Source: an uncultured Coriobacteriaceae bacterium
GTDB taxonomy: Bacteria > Actinomycetota > Coriobacteriia > Coriobacteriales > Coriobacteriaceae
Assembly (NCBI GenBank): GCA_949298635.1
Contig: CASFXG010000023.1
Span: 20,225-84,224 of the forward strand
Direction: 5' to 3'
DNA: 64,000 nucleotides
The position numbers were made by a program, and so were the translations under genes. Position 1 is the first letter of the stretch; every line of letters starts with the position of its first letter. This document shows, piece after piece, positions 44,017-51,615 of the stretch. Below the pieces are notes generated by a model. The model made no database searches. It was not told where the DNA came from and saw only the letters and a list, made by a program, of their open reading frames with translations.

Positions 44017-45480
44017 TTACCGGTCGTCGCGCGAAAGCACGCAGGTGCCCTGTACCAGAACTTTCCGGATATTCTCCGGCGTGGAGAGGTAGAGGATGCG
44101 TTCGAGCTGGTCAGCGGAACGTGTGAACACGCCGTTGCCGGTGAGATCGGCAAAGGGACGCTTGAGGTCGATGACCTGCATATCGAGCGCGCGTCCCACC
44201 TCGAACGAGCCGATTGGGAGGTCGAGCGCTTCGCCGCCGCCCTTCGTGGCGAGGTAGAGCGCCTCGGCGGCAGAGATGCGCGAGGGTTCTCCCGCTCCGC
44301 GCCGCTCACTCGGCATGCGGGCGTCCACGCCGTCCTCCAGGATGCGCGACGCCATGACCGTCATGCGGATGTTGTCGTAGAGGCTCGGCGAGAACCCGCC
44401 GGAGATGTCGGTACCCAGGCCGATGCTCACACCTTGGTCGTGGATGCGCCGCACCGGGCACACGGCGTTGCCGAAGTACGCGTTCGAGATGGGGCAATGC
44501 GCGAGCGCGGCGCCGGTGCTGCGGAAGATTTCCGCTTCGCCGTCGAGGAGGAACGTGCCGTGTGCCATGATGGCCTTGCGCTTGAGCAGGCCGAAATCGG
44601 CGAGGGCTTCGGCGTCGCTCTTGTTGAAGCGGGCGCGGGCGACGCCGCTTTGCCACTGGCTTTCGTCGCAGTGCGACTGCACGTAGGCGTCGTGCGCGCG
44701 GGCGATCTCGCCGAGACCGCGGAGTGCCGCTTCGGTGCAGCTGGGGATGAAGCGCGGTGTGACGGCGGGGTAGATGCCGGGGAAGCGGGGGTCGCCCTCG
44801 GCGCAGCGTGCGGCATGGCCTTCGACGGCCGCGATGAAGCTTTCGGTTTCGGCGAGTGCCTGCTCCGTTGAGGCATCGCGATAGAAGTCGGGGTTCGCGG
44901 ACGGGTCGTCCATAACGACCTTGCCTACGATGGCGCGCTGGCCTATGGACGCGCATGTTTTCGCCAGCGCCTCGCTGCCGCGCACATCGGCGCTGCCGAA
45001 GTACACGCATGTGGTGGTGCCGCGCGAGAGAAGCGTCTGCACGAGGTCTTGGTAGACGGGGATCGTGAAGCTTAAGCCCAGTGAGCTGCCTTCTTCTTCG
45101 ATGCCGAACTTCGCCTCGAGGGGGAATGTGCGCTCGTTGAGCCATACCTCGAGGGGTTCGTCGAGCGCGATGCCCGCTTGCGGCCACTGCGGCGCATGGA
45201 CGTGCAGGTCAACGAAGCCGGGGAGGGCGACCTCATCGTTGCCGAGCTCGAGGAGGTAGCCGGGCTCGCGGTCGTTCGCCTCGCGCGCCGAGCGGAGGCG
45301 CTCGGGGTATGCGGGGTCGTCGGGCGTTGTGATGCGTTCGATGACGCCGCGGTCGTCGAGCTCGATGAGCGCCTGATCAAGCATTTCGAACGAGCCGTAG
45401 GCTGGCGTATGGAAGCACGTTCCGAGCACGGCGTTCGGACGATTATTGCTGCCGATGTGCGAGAGGTTGCGGTCGGCCAT
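44017..45480 (-). CDS. guaD: Guanine deaminase
   Basis: Guanine deaminase hydrolyses guanine to xanthine and ammonia in purine salvage or catabolism. The 487-residue protein belongs to the metal-dependent amidohydrolases. It has PGFVDLHVHAPQWPQAG with the HxH zinc ligands near residue 92, YVQSHCDE and MAHGTFL with further His ligands, and the catalytic Asp in GLGTDISGG. The length is close to that of family members (about 440 to 490). The start follows GGGGAGG. It diverges from tRNA-Glu and converges with the PTS operon, and no other purine genes are adjacent. Confidence 0.93.
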   Translation of the reverse strand: MADRNLSHIGSNNRPNAVLGTCFHTPAYGSFEMLDQALIELDDRGVIERITTPDDPAYPERLRSAREANDREPGYLLELGNDEVALPGFVDLHVHAPQWPQAGIALDEPLEVWLNERTFPLEAKFGIEEEGSSLGLSFTIPVYQDLVQTLLSRGTTTCVYFGSADVRGSEALAKTCASIGQRAIVGKVVMDDPSANPDFYRDASTEQALAETESFIAAVEGHAARCAEGDPRFPGIYPAVTPRFIPSCTEAALRGLGEIARAHDAYVQSHCDESQWQSGVARARFNKSDAEALADFGLLKRKAIMAHGTFLLDGEAEIFRSTGAALAHCPISNAYFGNAVCPVRRIHDQGVSIGLGTDISGGFSPSLYDNIRMTVMASRILEDGVDARMPSERRGAGEPSRISAAEALYLATKGGGEALDLPIGSFEVGRALDMQVIDLKRPFADLTGNGVFTRSADQLERILYLSTPENIRKVLVQGTCVLSRDDR

Positions 45481-45579
45481 GGATTCCTCCCCAACGTGGT
45501 GATATGGTGCTGGACATCATCTTATCACCGCTAGTTGCGGCTGTTTTCTGGGTGGACTTTTCAAGTTGGATTTCTCTGC

Positions 45580-45585
45580 TATACT
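45580..45585 (+). promoter_or_regulatory. -10 element of tRNA-Glu
   Basis: TATACT lies ten bases upstream of the mature tRNA 5' end. The -35 region is not clear. Confidence 0.55.
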
Positions 45586-45595
45586 TTCCTCTGCT

Positions 45596-45672
45596 GTCCC
45601 CATCGTCTAGCGGCCTAGGACGCCACCCTTTCAAGGTGGATATCGCGGGTTCGAATCCCGCTGGGGGCACCA
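45596..45672 (+). tRNA. tRNA-Glu (anticodon UUC), CCA encoded
   Basis: A complete cloverleaf can be drawn: acceptor GTCCCCA with TGGGGGC, anticodon stem CCACC/GGTGG with loop CTTTCAA (anticodon TTC), and a T-arm with GGTTCGAATCC. The CCA is encoded. The last 43 bp around its 3' end are duplicated downstream. Confidence 0.95.
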
Positions 45673-45884
45673 TTCGAACGCAAGCCCGGTTCCCGCAGGG
45701 GAGCCGGGTTTTTTGCTGCTTAGTGCCGGGATTCGAACCCGGTAGGGCGCGGAGCGGAGCCAACGGCGTGAGCCGTTGGCCGCGGAGCGCGCAAGGCGGC
45801 GGAGCCGCCGCAGCGGGCGGGCTTGCGAAGCAAGCCCGGACATCCCGCTGGGGGCACCATTCGAATTCAAGCCCGGTTCCCGCA
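45655..45884. repeat. Duplication of the tRNA-Glu 3' end around a hairpin array
   Basis: The 43 bp starting ATCCCGCTGGGGGCACCATT at 45655-45697 recur at 45842-45884 with two differences. Between the copies are a tRNA T-arm-like sequence in inverted orientation (CCGGGATTCGAACCCGG) and hairpins CCAACGGC/GCCGTTGG, GCGGC/GCCGC and GGGCTTG/CAAGCCC. Confidence 0.85.
45685..45714 (+). terminator. Terminator after tRNA-Glu
   Basis: CCCGGTTCCC pairs with GGGAGCCGGG (one G-T pair) around GCAG-rich bases and is followed by six T residues. Confidence 0.88.
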
Positions 45885-45915
45885 TGTCAAATAACCCCTG
45901 GGGTTATTTGACATG
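45883..45915. repeat. Perfect 33-bp palindrome, ACCCC/GGGGT family
   Basis: CATGTCAAATAACCCC (45883-45898) and its exact complement (45900-45915) share a single central base. It overlaps the end of the tRNA-derived repeat and precedes the stop of the HTH membrane protein. The core resembles the larger palindrome at 49008-49117. Confidence 0.9.
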
Positions 45916-45933
45916 GAAGGAACGCGTCCCCAA

Positions 45934-46977
45934 TCAACCCATCTGGTCGTTTTGCTTGCCGAACGCGTCCCACAGCACGGCAACGATGCCGCATATGAGG
46001 CCACCCACCGGCCAAGCGAGCCAGAACCACATGGCGGGCGTGCCCTCCGGTTCGAAGGCGTCCGGGTTGGGCGAGGCGAGCGCGGGGCCGAAGAGGAGTG
46101 CGAGCCCCACAATCGTCGCTGCGATCATGATGGCCGCGCACACGGCGCCGAGCTTGTTGTTCTTCCGCTTCAGACGGAGCAGTTCCTCGCGACGCGCCTC
46201 ATCGAGTTGTACGCTCATGATCTCTTCCAGTTCGAGATCCTCACCGACGCTCTTGTTGTATTCCGCGACGTTCGTGCGCACGAACAGCATGCTGTAGTGG
46301 AGGATGTTCCACACACCGAGCGCTATGAAGAACATGAGGAAGAAGAGCGCGATGTTCTCCGCCGTTGCTTCAAGCATGATGAAGCACCCTATACCCGCGA
46401 AGATGAACGCGATGCCCGCAATGAGTCCTGCGGAAAAGGTCTTACGAGCGCGAGCCTTATCGTCTTCGGTATAGAAGTCCTCCACGTAGGGATGAGCCTT
46501 CTGGAAGGCGCTGTGCTCCATGCCGGCGGGGATGAGGAATGCGAGCCCAGCAAGGATGCCGGCGAGTACGATGAGGATGAACAGACCATCGTTGCCGTTG
46601 AGCTCCCCAAGAACAAGAGCGTCTTCGAAAAAGAACGCAACCGCTATGCCAAGGAGGATGGCGGCGACGCCCGTAGGCACCTTCCAGGCCATCATGCGTT
46701 GATGGTCGTCGTAGCCACAGATGTCGGTCGGGGGTCCTGCGGGAACGTGCGCGGCGCCAGGCTCGGGTGCGCGGTCGGTGAGGTCGCCCTGAACGAGGTC
46801 GTCGAGCGAGCACTCGAAAATCTGGCACATCTTGAGGAGCTTGTCCATCTCCGGGTAGCTCTTCTCTGCCTCCCACTTCGTGACAGACTGGCGAGAGACG
46901 CCAAGGAGCATGGCGAGCTGCTCTTGGGTCATGTTGCGTGTGGCGCGCAGGTGTTGGAGGTTATCGCGGAAGCTCAT
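45934..46977 (-). CDS. XRE-family HTH protein with multispanning membrane domain
   Basis: This 347-residue protein fuses a Cro/C1-type HTH (about residues 5-60, with MTQEQLAMLLGVSRQSVTKW) to a hydrophobic C-terminal part with about six membrane segments. A charged stretch lies between segments near 265-295 (DEARREELLRLKRKNNK). The combination is typical of membrane-tethered regulators in Firmicutes and coriobacteria, but signals and targets are unknown. The HTH would stay at the cytoplasmic face. The start follows GAAAGGA. It is monocistronic; its upstream region contains a cluster of palindromes. Confidence 0.85.
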   Translation of the reverse strand: MSFRDNLQHLRATRNMTQEQLAMLLGVSRQSVTKWEAEKSYPEMDKLLKMCQIFECSLDDLVQGDLTDRAPEPGAAHVPAGPPTDICGYDDHQRMMAWKVPTGVAAILLGIAVAFFFEDALVLGELNGNDGLFILIVLAGILAGLAFLIPAGMEHSAFQKAHPYVEDFYTEDDKARARKTFSAGLIAGIAFIFAGIGCFIMLEATAENIALFFLMFFIALGVWNILHYSMLFVRTNVAEYNKSVGEDLELEEIMSVQLDEARREELLRLKRKNNKLGAVCAAIMIAATIVGLALLFGPALASPNPDAFEPEGTPAMWFWLAWPVGGLICGIVAVLWDAFGKQNDQMG

Positions 46978-47087
46978 GGTGCATCCTTTCGTGCGCGCCG
47001 TCTAGCAGGCGCGGCTGAGGGACATTCAACGCCGGCACCACAGAGCTTACGGGTGCGCCGCGCCCTATTCTACCAACCAGCGGGATG

Positions 47088-47186
47088 CATTTTGGGCGAA
47101 TTCTCTGCAACCGGAAGGCGCCTTCCGGTTGCTCTTCGCAGGTAGATGCCCCATTGTTTTGAAGCGGTATGCCTTGCGCCAAAATG
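47088..47186. repeat. Nested palindrome with a 26-bp perfect inner dyad
   Basis: GCAACCGGAAGGC|GCCTTCCGGTTGC (47107-47132) is a perfect palindrome without a loop. Outside it, CATTTTGGGCGAA (47088-47100) can pair with TTGCGCCAAAATG (47174-47186) with a small bulge. Confidence 0.8.
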
Positions 47187-47213
47187 ACGAGTGATGCGGC
47201 GCTCCCAAATCGA

Positions 47214-47354
47214 GCCAAATGAACAGTTTTAAGGGCATGTCTGAAGTAGACGCCCCTCTTTGGCTCACAAAATGCCTGTTCGCGGCCTTCCGATTTTCTC
47301 TACTACTTTGTAAGGTGCGCTAAAACTGTTCACTTGGCGCAATCTGGGTTGCGC
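47214..47354. repeat. Inverted repeat pair and short hairpin upstream of the S10 peptidase
   Basis: GCCAAATGAACAGTTTTA (47214-47231) and TAAAACTGTTCACTTGGC (47321-47338) are inverted copies with one mismatch, 89 bp apart. GCGCAA/TTGCGC (47337-47354) forms a hairpin directly after. Confidence 0.8.
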
Positions 47355-47445
47355 TTGGCATCGTCTTTTGAACAACGTCCCGTCAGCGGGGCGCAATGGG
47401 GGTATGCTGTGTGTGATATCCGCCTTTGAACCGAGGAGGTTTGCC

Positions 47446-48993
47446 ATGGAAGAGCAGAACGTTACCCAGGTTGCGTCACCGTCGGTGAACAAGGAGGCCG
47501 TAAAGTCCGATACCGCCATCACGGTGCCGGCAGATCCGCGCATTCCCGTGCCGGAATCCGCTTCGCGCGACTTCGTGTGGGAGGGCGCGGGCGAGCGCAT
47601 CGAGTACACGGCGACGGCGGGCTACATCGACGTGCGCAGTGATACGGGTTCGCTCATTGGCAAGATGTTCTCGGTCGCGTACGTGGCGAAAGCGGAGGAG
47701 GGTGCCGAGCCTTCGGACGCTTCCGCTTCCGACATCCCCATCTCGCAGCGTCCCGTCACCTTCTGCTACAACGGAGGCCCTGGTAGCTCGTCGGTGCCCA
47801 TCAATCTGGGCGGCATCGGCCCCGTGCGCGTGAAGACGGATGGCACGAACCACCTGAGTCTCCCCGCGACGCTCGAGGACAACCCCTACACGGTGCTCCG
47901 TCAGAGCGACCTCGTGTTCCTCGATGCACTCGGTACCGGGTATTCGGCCATCGCCGAAGGCGTCGACCCCAAGACGGTGTGGGGCATCGACGACGATGCC
48001 GATGCGTTCTGCCGCGCGATCATCGGCTGGCTCGACGCGAACCATCGCTGGGGTTCGCCGGTCTACCTCTTCGGCGAATCGTACGGTACTATCCGCAATG
48101 CCGTGCTTATGCGGCTCTTGGGCGAGAAGTGCGTGCCCGTGCGCGGCGTGGTGATGCTCTCGGCGCTTTTCGACTGGGTGCAGGTATTGCCGGGCGAGGA
48201 TCTGTACTTCCTGGGCATGCTGCCCACGTTTGCCGCTGCGGCTCGGTACTTCGGCCGTGCCGGCACGAAGGTGGACGAGGCGAAGTGGTTCGACGACGCC
48301 ATGGAGTTCACGGAGGCCGTGTATGCGCCGGCGCTTCTGCGCGGCGACCGCCTGCCCGCACGCGAGAAGACGGCGGTGGCGAAGAAGATCTCGAAGCTCA
48401 TCGGTCTTCCCGCCGACCTCATCGAGCGCTACAACCTGCGCATCGACCTCGATACGTTCCGTCGAAGCCTGCTGGCAGATGAAGGCCGCGTGATCGGTCG
48501 TTTGGACATGCGCTTCGCGAGCGCCGCTCCCTTGCCGCTCCAGGCGTCGACCGAGTTTTTTGCCGGCGAGGATGCGGCGGACGATGCCGTCGAGCCGGTA
48601 TGGGCAGCGGCATTCCGCGCGCATCTACACTCGATCGGCTTCGCGGGTGCGCCCATCTACCTCACGCAGAACTATGCGGTCGTGAACCGCTCGTGGAAGT
48701 GGGATCACGAGGAGCCGGGGATTGGCGAGAGCTCGCCCGCGCCGAACGTGACGTACGACATCGCCGTGGCGCTCAAGCGCAACCCCACCATGCGCATCGC
48801 AATTTTGGGCGGACGCTACGACGCAGCGACGACGTATTGGAACGTAGTGCACGATATCTCGTGTCTGTTCCTGCCTCCGGAGCTTAAGGAGCGTGTGGAG
48901 TTCAAGCTCTATAGCTGCGGGCATATGGCGTATGTCGATGAGCCCACGCTTGAAGCCATGGGCAAGGACATGGCGGAGTTCTACGCGAAATAG
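47446..48993 (+). CDS. Peptidase S10 (serine carboxypeptidase-like) protein
   Basis: This 515-residue alpha/beta hydrolase belongs to the serine carboxypeptidase family, which removes C-terminal residues. It has FCYNGGPGSSS near residue 105, the nucleophile in FGESYGT (Ser212), the Asp in GRYDAATTYW (Asp459) and the His in CGHMAYVD (His493), a complete triad. There is no signal peptide, so it should be cytoplasmic, unlike the secreted or vacuolar eukaryotic enzymes. That suggests processing of imported peptides or another acyl-transfer reaction. The ATG follows GAGGAGG. It is monocistronic and followed by a large palindrome. Confidence 0.9.
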   Translation: MEEQNVTQVASPSVNKEAVKSDTAITVPADPRIPVPESASRDFVWEGAGERIEYTATAGYIDVRSDTGSLIGKMFSVAYVAKAEEGAEPSDASASDIPISQRPVTFCYNGGPGSSSVPINLGGIGPVRVKTDGTNHLSLPATLEDNPYTVLRQSDLVFLDALGTGYSAIAEGVDPKTVWGIDDDADAFCRAIIGWLDANHRWGSPVYLFGESYGTIRNAVLMRLLGEKCVPVRGVVMLSALFDWVQVLPGEDLYFLGMLPTFAAAARYFGRAGTKVDEAKWFDDAMEFTEAVYAPALLRGDRLPAREKTAVAKKISKLIGLPADLIERYNLRIDLDTFRRSLLADEGRVIGRLDMRFASAAPLPLQASTEFFAGEDAADDAVEPVWAAAFRAHLHSIGFAGAPIYLTQNYAVVNRSWKWDHEEPGIGESSPAPNVTYDIAVALKRNPTMRIAILGGRYDAATTYWNVVHDISCLFLPPELKERVEFKLYSCGHMAYVDEPTLEAMGKDMAEFYAK

Positions 48994-49007
48994 CGGAGAT
49001 TTAGCCC

Positions 49008-49117
49008 GGCGAATGTAAAATTACCCCAGGGGTTTTTTAACATGGTATGAAGAACGGACTTCACAATGAGGTTGCCGAACCATGTTAAAAAACCCCTGGG
49101 GTAATTTTACATTCGCC
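49008..49117. repeat. Palindrome with 38-bp perfect arms
   Basis: The arms 49008-49045 and 49080-49117 are exact complements around a 34-nt loop and contain ACCCCAGGGGT near the middle of each arm. It lies between the convergent S10 peptidase and helical-protein genes. The ACCCC/GGGGT and ACATGG parts also occur in the palindrome at 45883. Confidence 0.93.
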
Positions 49118-49154
49118 GCCCGCCGGACGGCGAATCCTCTGGGGGCCAACTCAG

Positions 49155-50225
49155 CTAGAAGCCGTAGCGTTTGGCGAAGTCCTCGGAGCTCTCGCGGATG
49201 CCTTCGATCGATTCTGCCCACGGTACGAAGTCGGGGGTGTCGACGATGATGCCGTCTGCTTCCCACACCGCTTGGTGCGTGAGGTTCCATGGCTCGCGCG
49301 CAGGCGGACGAACCGGCAGGTACGGCATCATATAGGTGGGGTTGAGCAAGAAGAACGCCCCGCCTTCGCAGCGTGCGGCGAAATCCCGGAGCGCGCGCTT
49401 CGCGGGACGGCGCCGTCCGGTCTTGTAAAGCAGGAGCGTGCGCCCCAATAAGAACCAGGGAGAATCGTCGACGAGTACGGTGGCCTCGTTTGGTCGGGTA
49501 GCCTCGAGCTCGTGTGCGAACTCGAAGAACCCCTCGTCGTCTTCGAGGCGCGCCCGCACTAAAAAGACCGTCCCCTCTTGTCTGCTGGGGTATCCGGCTG
49601 CACGAAGTACGGTGCGCGCATAGCCCTCCGCCGCCCGATATCGCGCGCTTGCCAGGCAAAGCTGTGCGAGCGCCTCGAGCGTATGCAGCCAGCCGATAAA
49701 CTCCGGTTCCTCCATGGTGCGCGCCGCGGCGTCAGCCGAGCGCCCCTCGCGCTCCGCACGGCGCTCAAGCGCGCGCTCGTTCCAGAAATGCGGAGCCTCA
49801 TCGTCGAAGTCCTCGACGTTGCGCTGCAGGTGCTCGTGAACGCGCTGCTCGAGCTTCAGCAGTTCGGTGATGCACGCATCGATGCTGATATTCGCCAGAA
49901 GCGTTCCTACGAGCGCGGCGTCGACGCACAGCTGATCTGTCCGCGCGATCTGGGCGAACGCCTCGCGCGCCTCATCGAACAGGCGGTTTCGCTGCTGCTC
50001 GAATTCCGCGTCGGGCAGCTCGTCTATGCGCTCGAGCTCTTGGACAAGGTGCTCGTGCACCTCAAGATATGAGACGAGCGCTTGCGCATGCTCACTCGTG
50101 GCGTACTTCTCGGGCCGTTGGGGGATGTCTTCGTGCACGAGCTCGCGCGCCGCCGCCGTGAGGTCGGGATGCTCGGCCATGTAGAGCCGCTCCAAGAAGG
50201 CGGTGACGTACGTGCGCGCCTCCAT
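49155..50225 (-). CDS. Helical-repeat-like protein of unknown function, second of a pair
   Basis: I recognise no family. The 356-residue protein is soluble, acidic and almost entirely helical by composition, with segments such as WLHTLEALAQLCLASARYRAAEGYARTVLRAAGY that read like tetratricopeptide-type helix pairs. Near the end is a less helical motif, FFLLNPTYMMPYLPVRPPAREPWNLTH. Its ATG overlaps the TGA of the upstream gene by one base pair step (TGATG), so the two are translationally coupled. The partner has similar length and composition, which suggests ancient duplication or a heteromeric complex. Confidence 0.75.
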   Translation of the reverse strand: MEARTYVTAFLERLYMAEHPDLTAAARELVHEDIPQRPEKYATSEHAQALVSYLEVHEHLVQELERIDELPDAEFEQQRNRLFDEAREAFAQIARTDQLCVDAALVGTLLANISIDACITELLKLEQRVHEHLQRNVEDFDDEAPHFWNERALERRAEREGRSADAAARTMEEPEFIGWLHTLEALAQLCLASARYRAAEGYARTVLRAAGYPSRQEGTVFLVRARLEDDEGFFEFAHELEATRPNEATVLVDDSPWFLLGRTLLLYKTGRRRPAKRALRDFAARCEGGAFFLLNPTYMMPYLPVRPPAREPWNLTHQAVWEADGIIVDTPDFVPWAESIEGIRESSEDFAKRYGF

Positions 50226-51304
50226 CAGTTGCCGCCCAACGAGTCGATGCCGCGGCGTGCGCCCGCCTGCATCGAGGTGCGCTCAAGCGCTGCGTTCACG
50301 AGGTCGTGCGAGGCGATCCAGACCGCCAGCCCGGCGTTCTCGGGTGCACCGACGCCCTCCTGCAGCAGCGGCGTGGCTTCGCTGAGCGCGAGGATGAGCT
50401 CGTCGTCGCTTCCGGGCGAGACGTTCACGCGCCCGAAGAGGCCATCGGGGAACTCCTCCTGGAAATAGAGGGTTTCGGCGGCGGCATCGTACGAAGAGAG
50501 GATGGTGCGCAGCACGCGCGTGGCTCCGGCGAAATCGAGTTCATGGTAGGCGATGGCAAGCTCGGCGATGAGCTCCCAGGCATCGGCGGATTTCTCGGCC
50601 AAATGATGGCGTCTGCGCCCGCCCGCGTGCGCACGATACGACGCGGGGTGCCCCAGGCGGAAGCGCTTGAGATCCTGGCGGGTACGCTCGAGCTTCGCGA
50701 GCGCGAGCATCGCAGTGTAGCGCACGTCGGCGGGGTCGTCTGCGGCCAGCGCGAGGCAGTCCTCCGCAGCGGAGAGCGAGAGCCGGTACTGTCCGGAGAT
50801 GAGCGCGCGCGAGGCAAGGGCCGCAAGCCAGCGGATGAGCCCGCGCTTGCCGAGGTCGCGCATGTATTCCTGGCTATAGGGATCGCAAGCCTCGCGCTCG
50901 TCCCGGCGTACCGCCTCTTCCACCTCGGCGCGATGCTCAAGGAGGTACGAGACGTATTCGTCGTTCGAGGGGGAGGAGAGCGCCGCGAGCATGCGCTGCG
51001 CGTCCCAGTTCTTCGAATCGAGCTGGCAGGCTTCGCGCAGCTGCGCTTCCGCGGCGACGGAGAGGCGATCCGCCTCGGCATCGTCGGCGACGAAGGGCAG
51101 GCGGTAGTCGATAGTCTCGGTTGCCAAGGCCACGAGATGGAACGATCGATCGGCATCGCTTGCGATGAGCTTCGACGGATCGCGGTGGTAGTCCTCCATG
51201 CACCGGGCGATGAAGGCGGCGTTTTCAAGCGGGTAGATGTGTTCGCGGTGCAGCGCACCGAGGATGAGCCTCAGGCAGTCTTCTTGGATGGGATCGTATG
51301 CCAT
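50225..51304 (-). CDS. Helical-repeat-like protein of unknown function, first of a pair
   Basis: This 359-residue soluble protein is not recognised. It contains TPR-like helix pairs (ALASRALISGQYRLSLSAAEDCLALAADDPADVRYTAMLALAKLE in the middle; AWELIAELAIAYHELDFAGATRVLRTILSSY later). A C-terminal part has DGLFGRVNVSPGSDDELILALSEATPLLQEG. The N-terminus DPIQEDCLRLILGALHREHIYPLENAAFIARCMEDYH may be a separate small helical domain. The ATG follows GAGGAGGAG. It is co-transcribed and coupled with the gene at 49155-50225. A scaffold or stress-response role is possible but unproven. Confidence 0.75.
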   Translation of the reverse strand: MAYDPIQEDCLRLILGALHREHIYPLENAAFIARCMEDYHRDPSKLIASDADRSFHLVALATETIDYRLPFVADDAEADRLSVAAEAQLREACQLDSKNWDAQRMLAALSSPSNDEYVSYLLEHRAEVEEAVRRDEREACDPYSQEYMRDLGKRGLIRWLAALASRALISGQYRLSLSAAEDCLALAADDPADVRYTAMLALAKLERTRQDLKRFRLGHPASYRAHAGGRRRHHLAEKSADAWELIAELAIAYHELDFAGATRVLRTILSSYDAAAETLYFQEEFPDGLFGRVNVSPGSDDELILALSEATPLLQEGVGAPENAGLAVWIASHDLVNAALERTSMQAGARRGIDSLGGN

Positions 51305-51615
51305 ATGCTCCTCCTCTCGTGCTGTATGGGGTCTCGTTGACCGCCTGGCTGGCGATGTATGAATGGCTTAGCATAGCACAGTCGCGTGTACGTGGCGCGC
51401 AGGGTGAGGATGCTGGTATGTGACCTATCATACCAGCAGGTCAGTCTTCGAAAGTGACCAAAACTGGGCGCACATTTTTCGTTTCAGCGGGGTAAAATAT
51501 ACGCCGGTGTGAACCTTCCCCGACGCGTCGGCGCCGGGTGCAATTCGGTCCTAACGGGGTCGATCGGCGATCCCGTGTTATATCAAGCTCGGAAGGCTTG
51601 TGTTTGGAGGCACAT
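51305..51615. other. Divergent non-coding interval upstream of the alcohol dehydrogenase
   Basis: This 311-bp stretch holds no gene. Besides the dyad at 51411-51438 I found no recognisable redox-repressor site or riboswitch. Confidence 0.55.
51411..51438. promoter_or_regulatory. Perfect 10-bp dyad
   Basis: TGCTGGTATG (51411-51420) and CATACCAGCA (51429-51438) flank an 8-nt spacer. It lies in a divergent promoter region, so an operator is more likely than a terminator; there is no T-tract. Confidence 0.5.

Larger units (their letters stand above)
46978..47445. other. Divergent non-coding interval with nested palindromes
   Basis: This 468-bp stretch holds no supported gene. It contains the two palindromic structures listed at 47088-47186 and 47214-47354. 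Promoters for the HTH protein and the S10 peptidase must lie here, but no clear -35/-10 pair was found. Confidence 0.55.

Noticed and set aside
45443..45763. Minus-strand reading frame across tRNA-Glu with GFEP-type peptide
   Set aside because: It is the antisense of the tRNA and its terminator, a well-known source of spurious annotations; no start signal or family.
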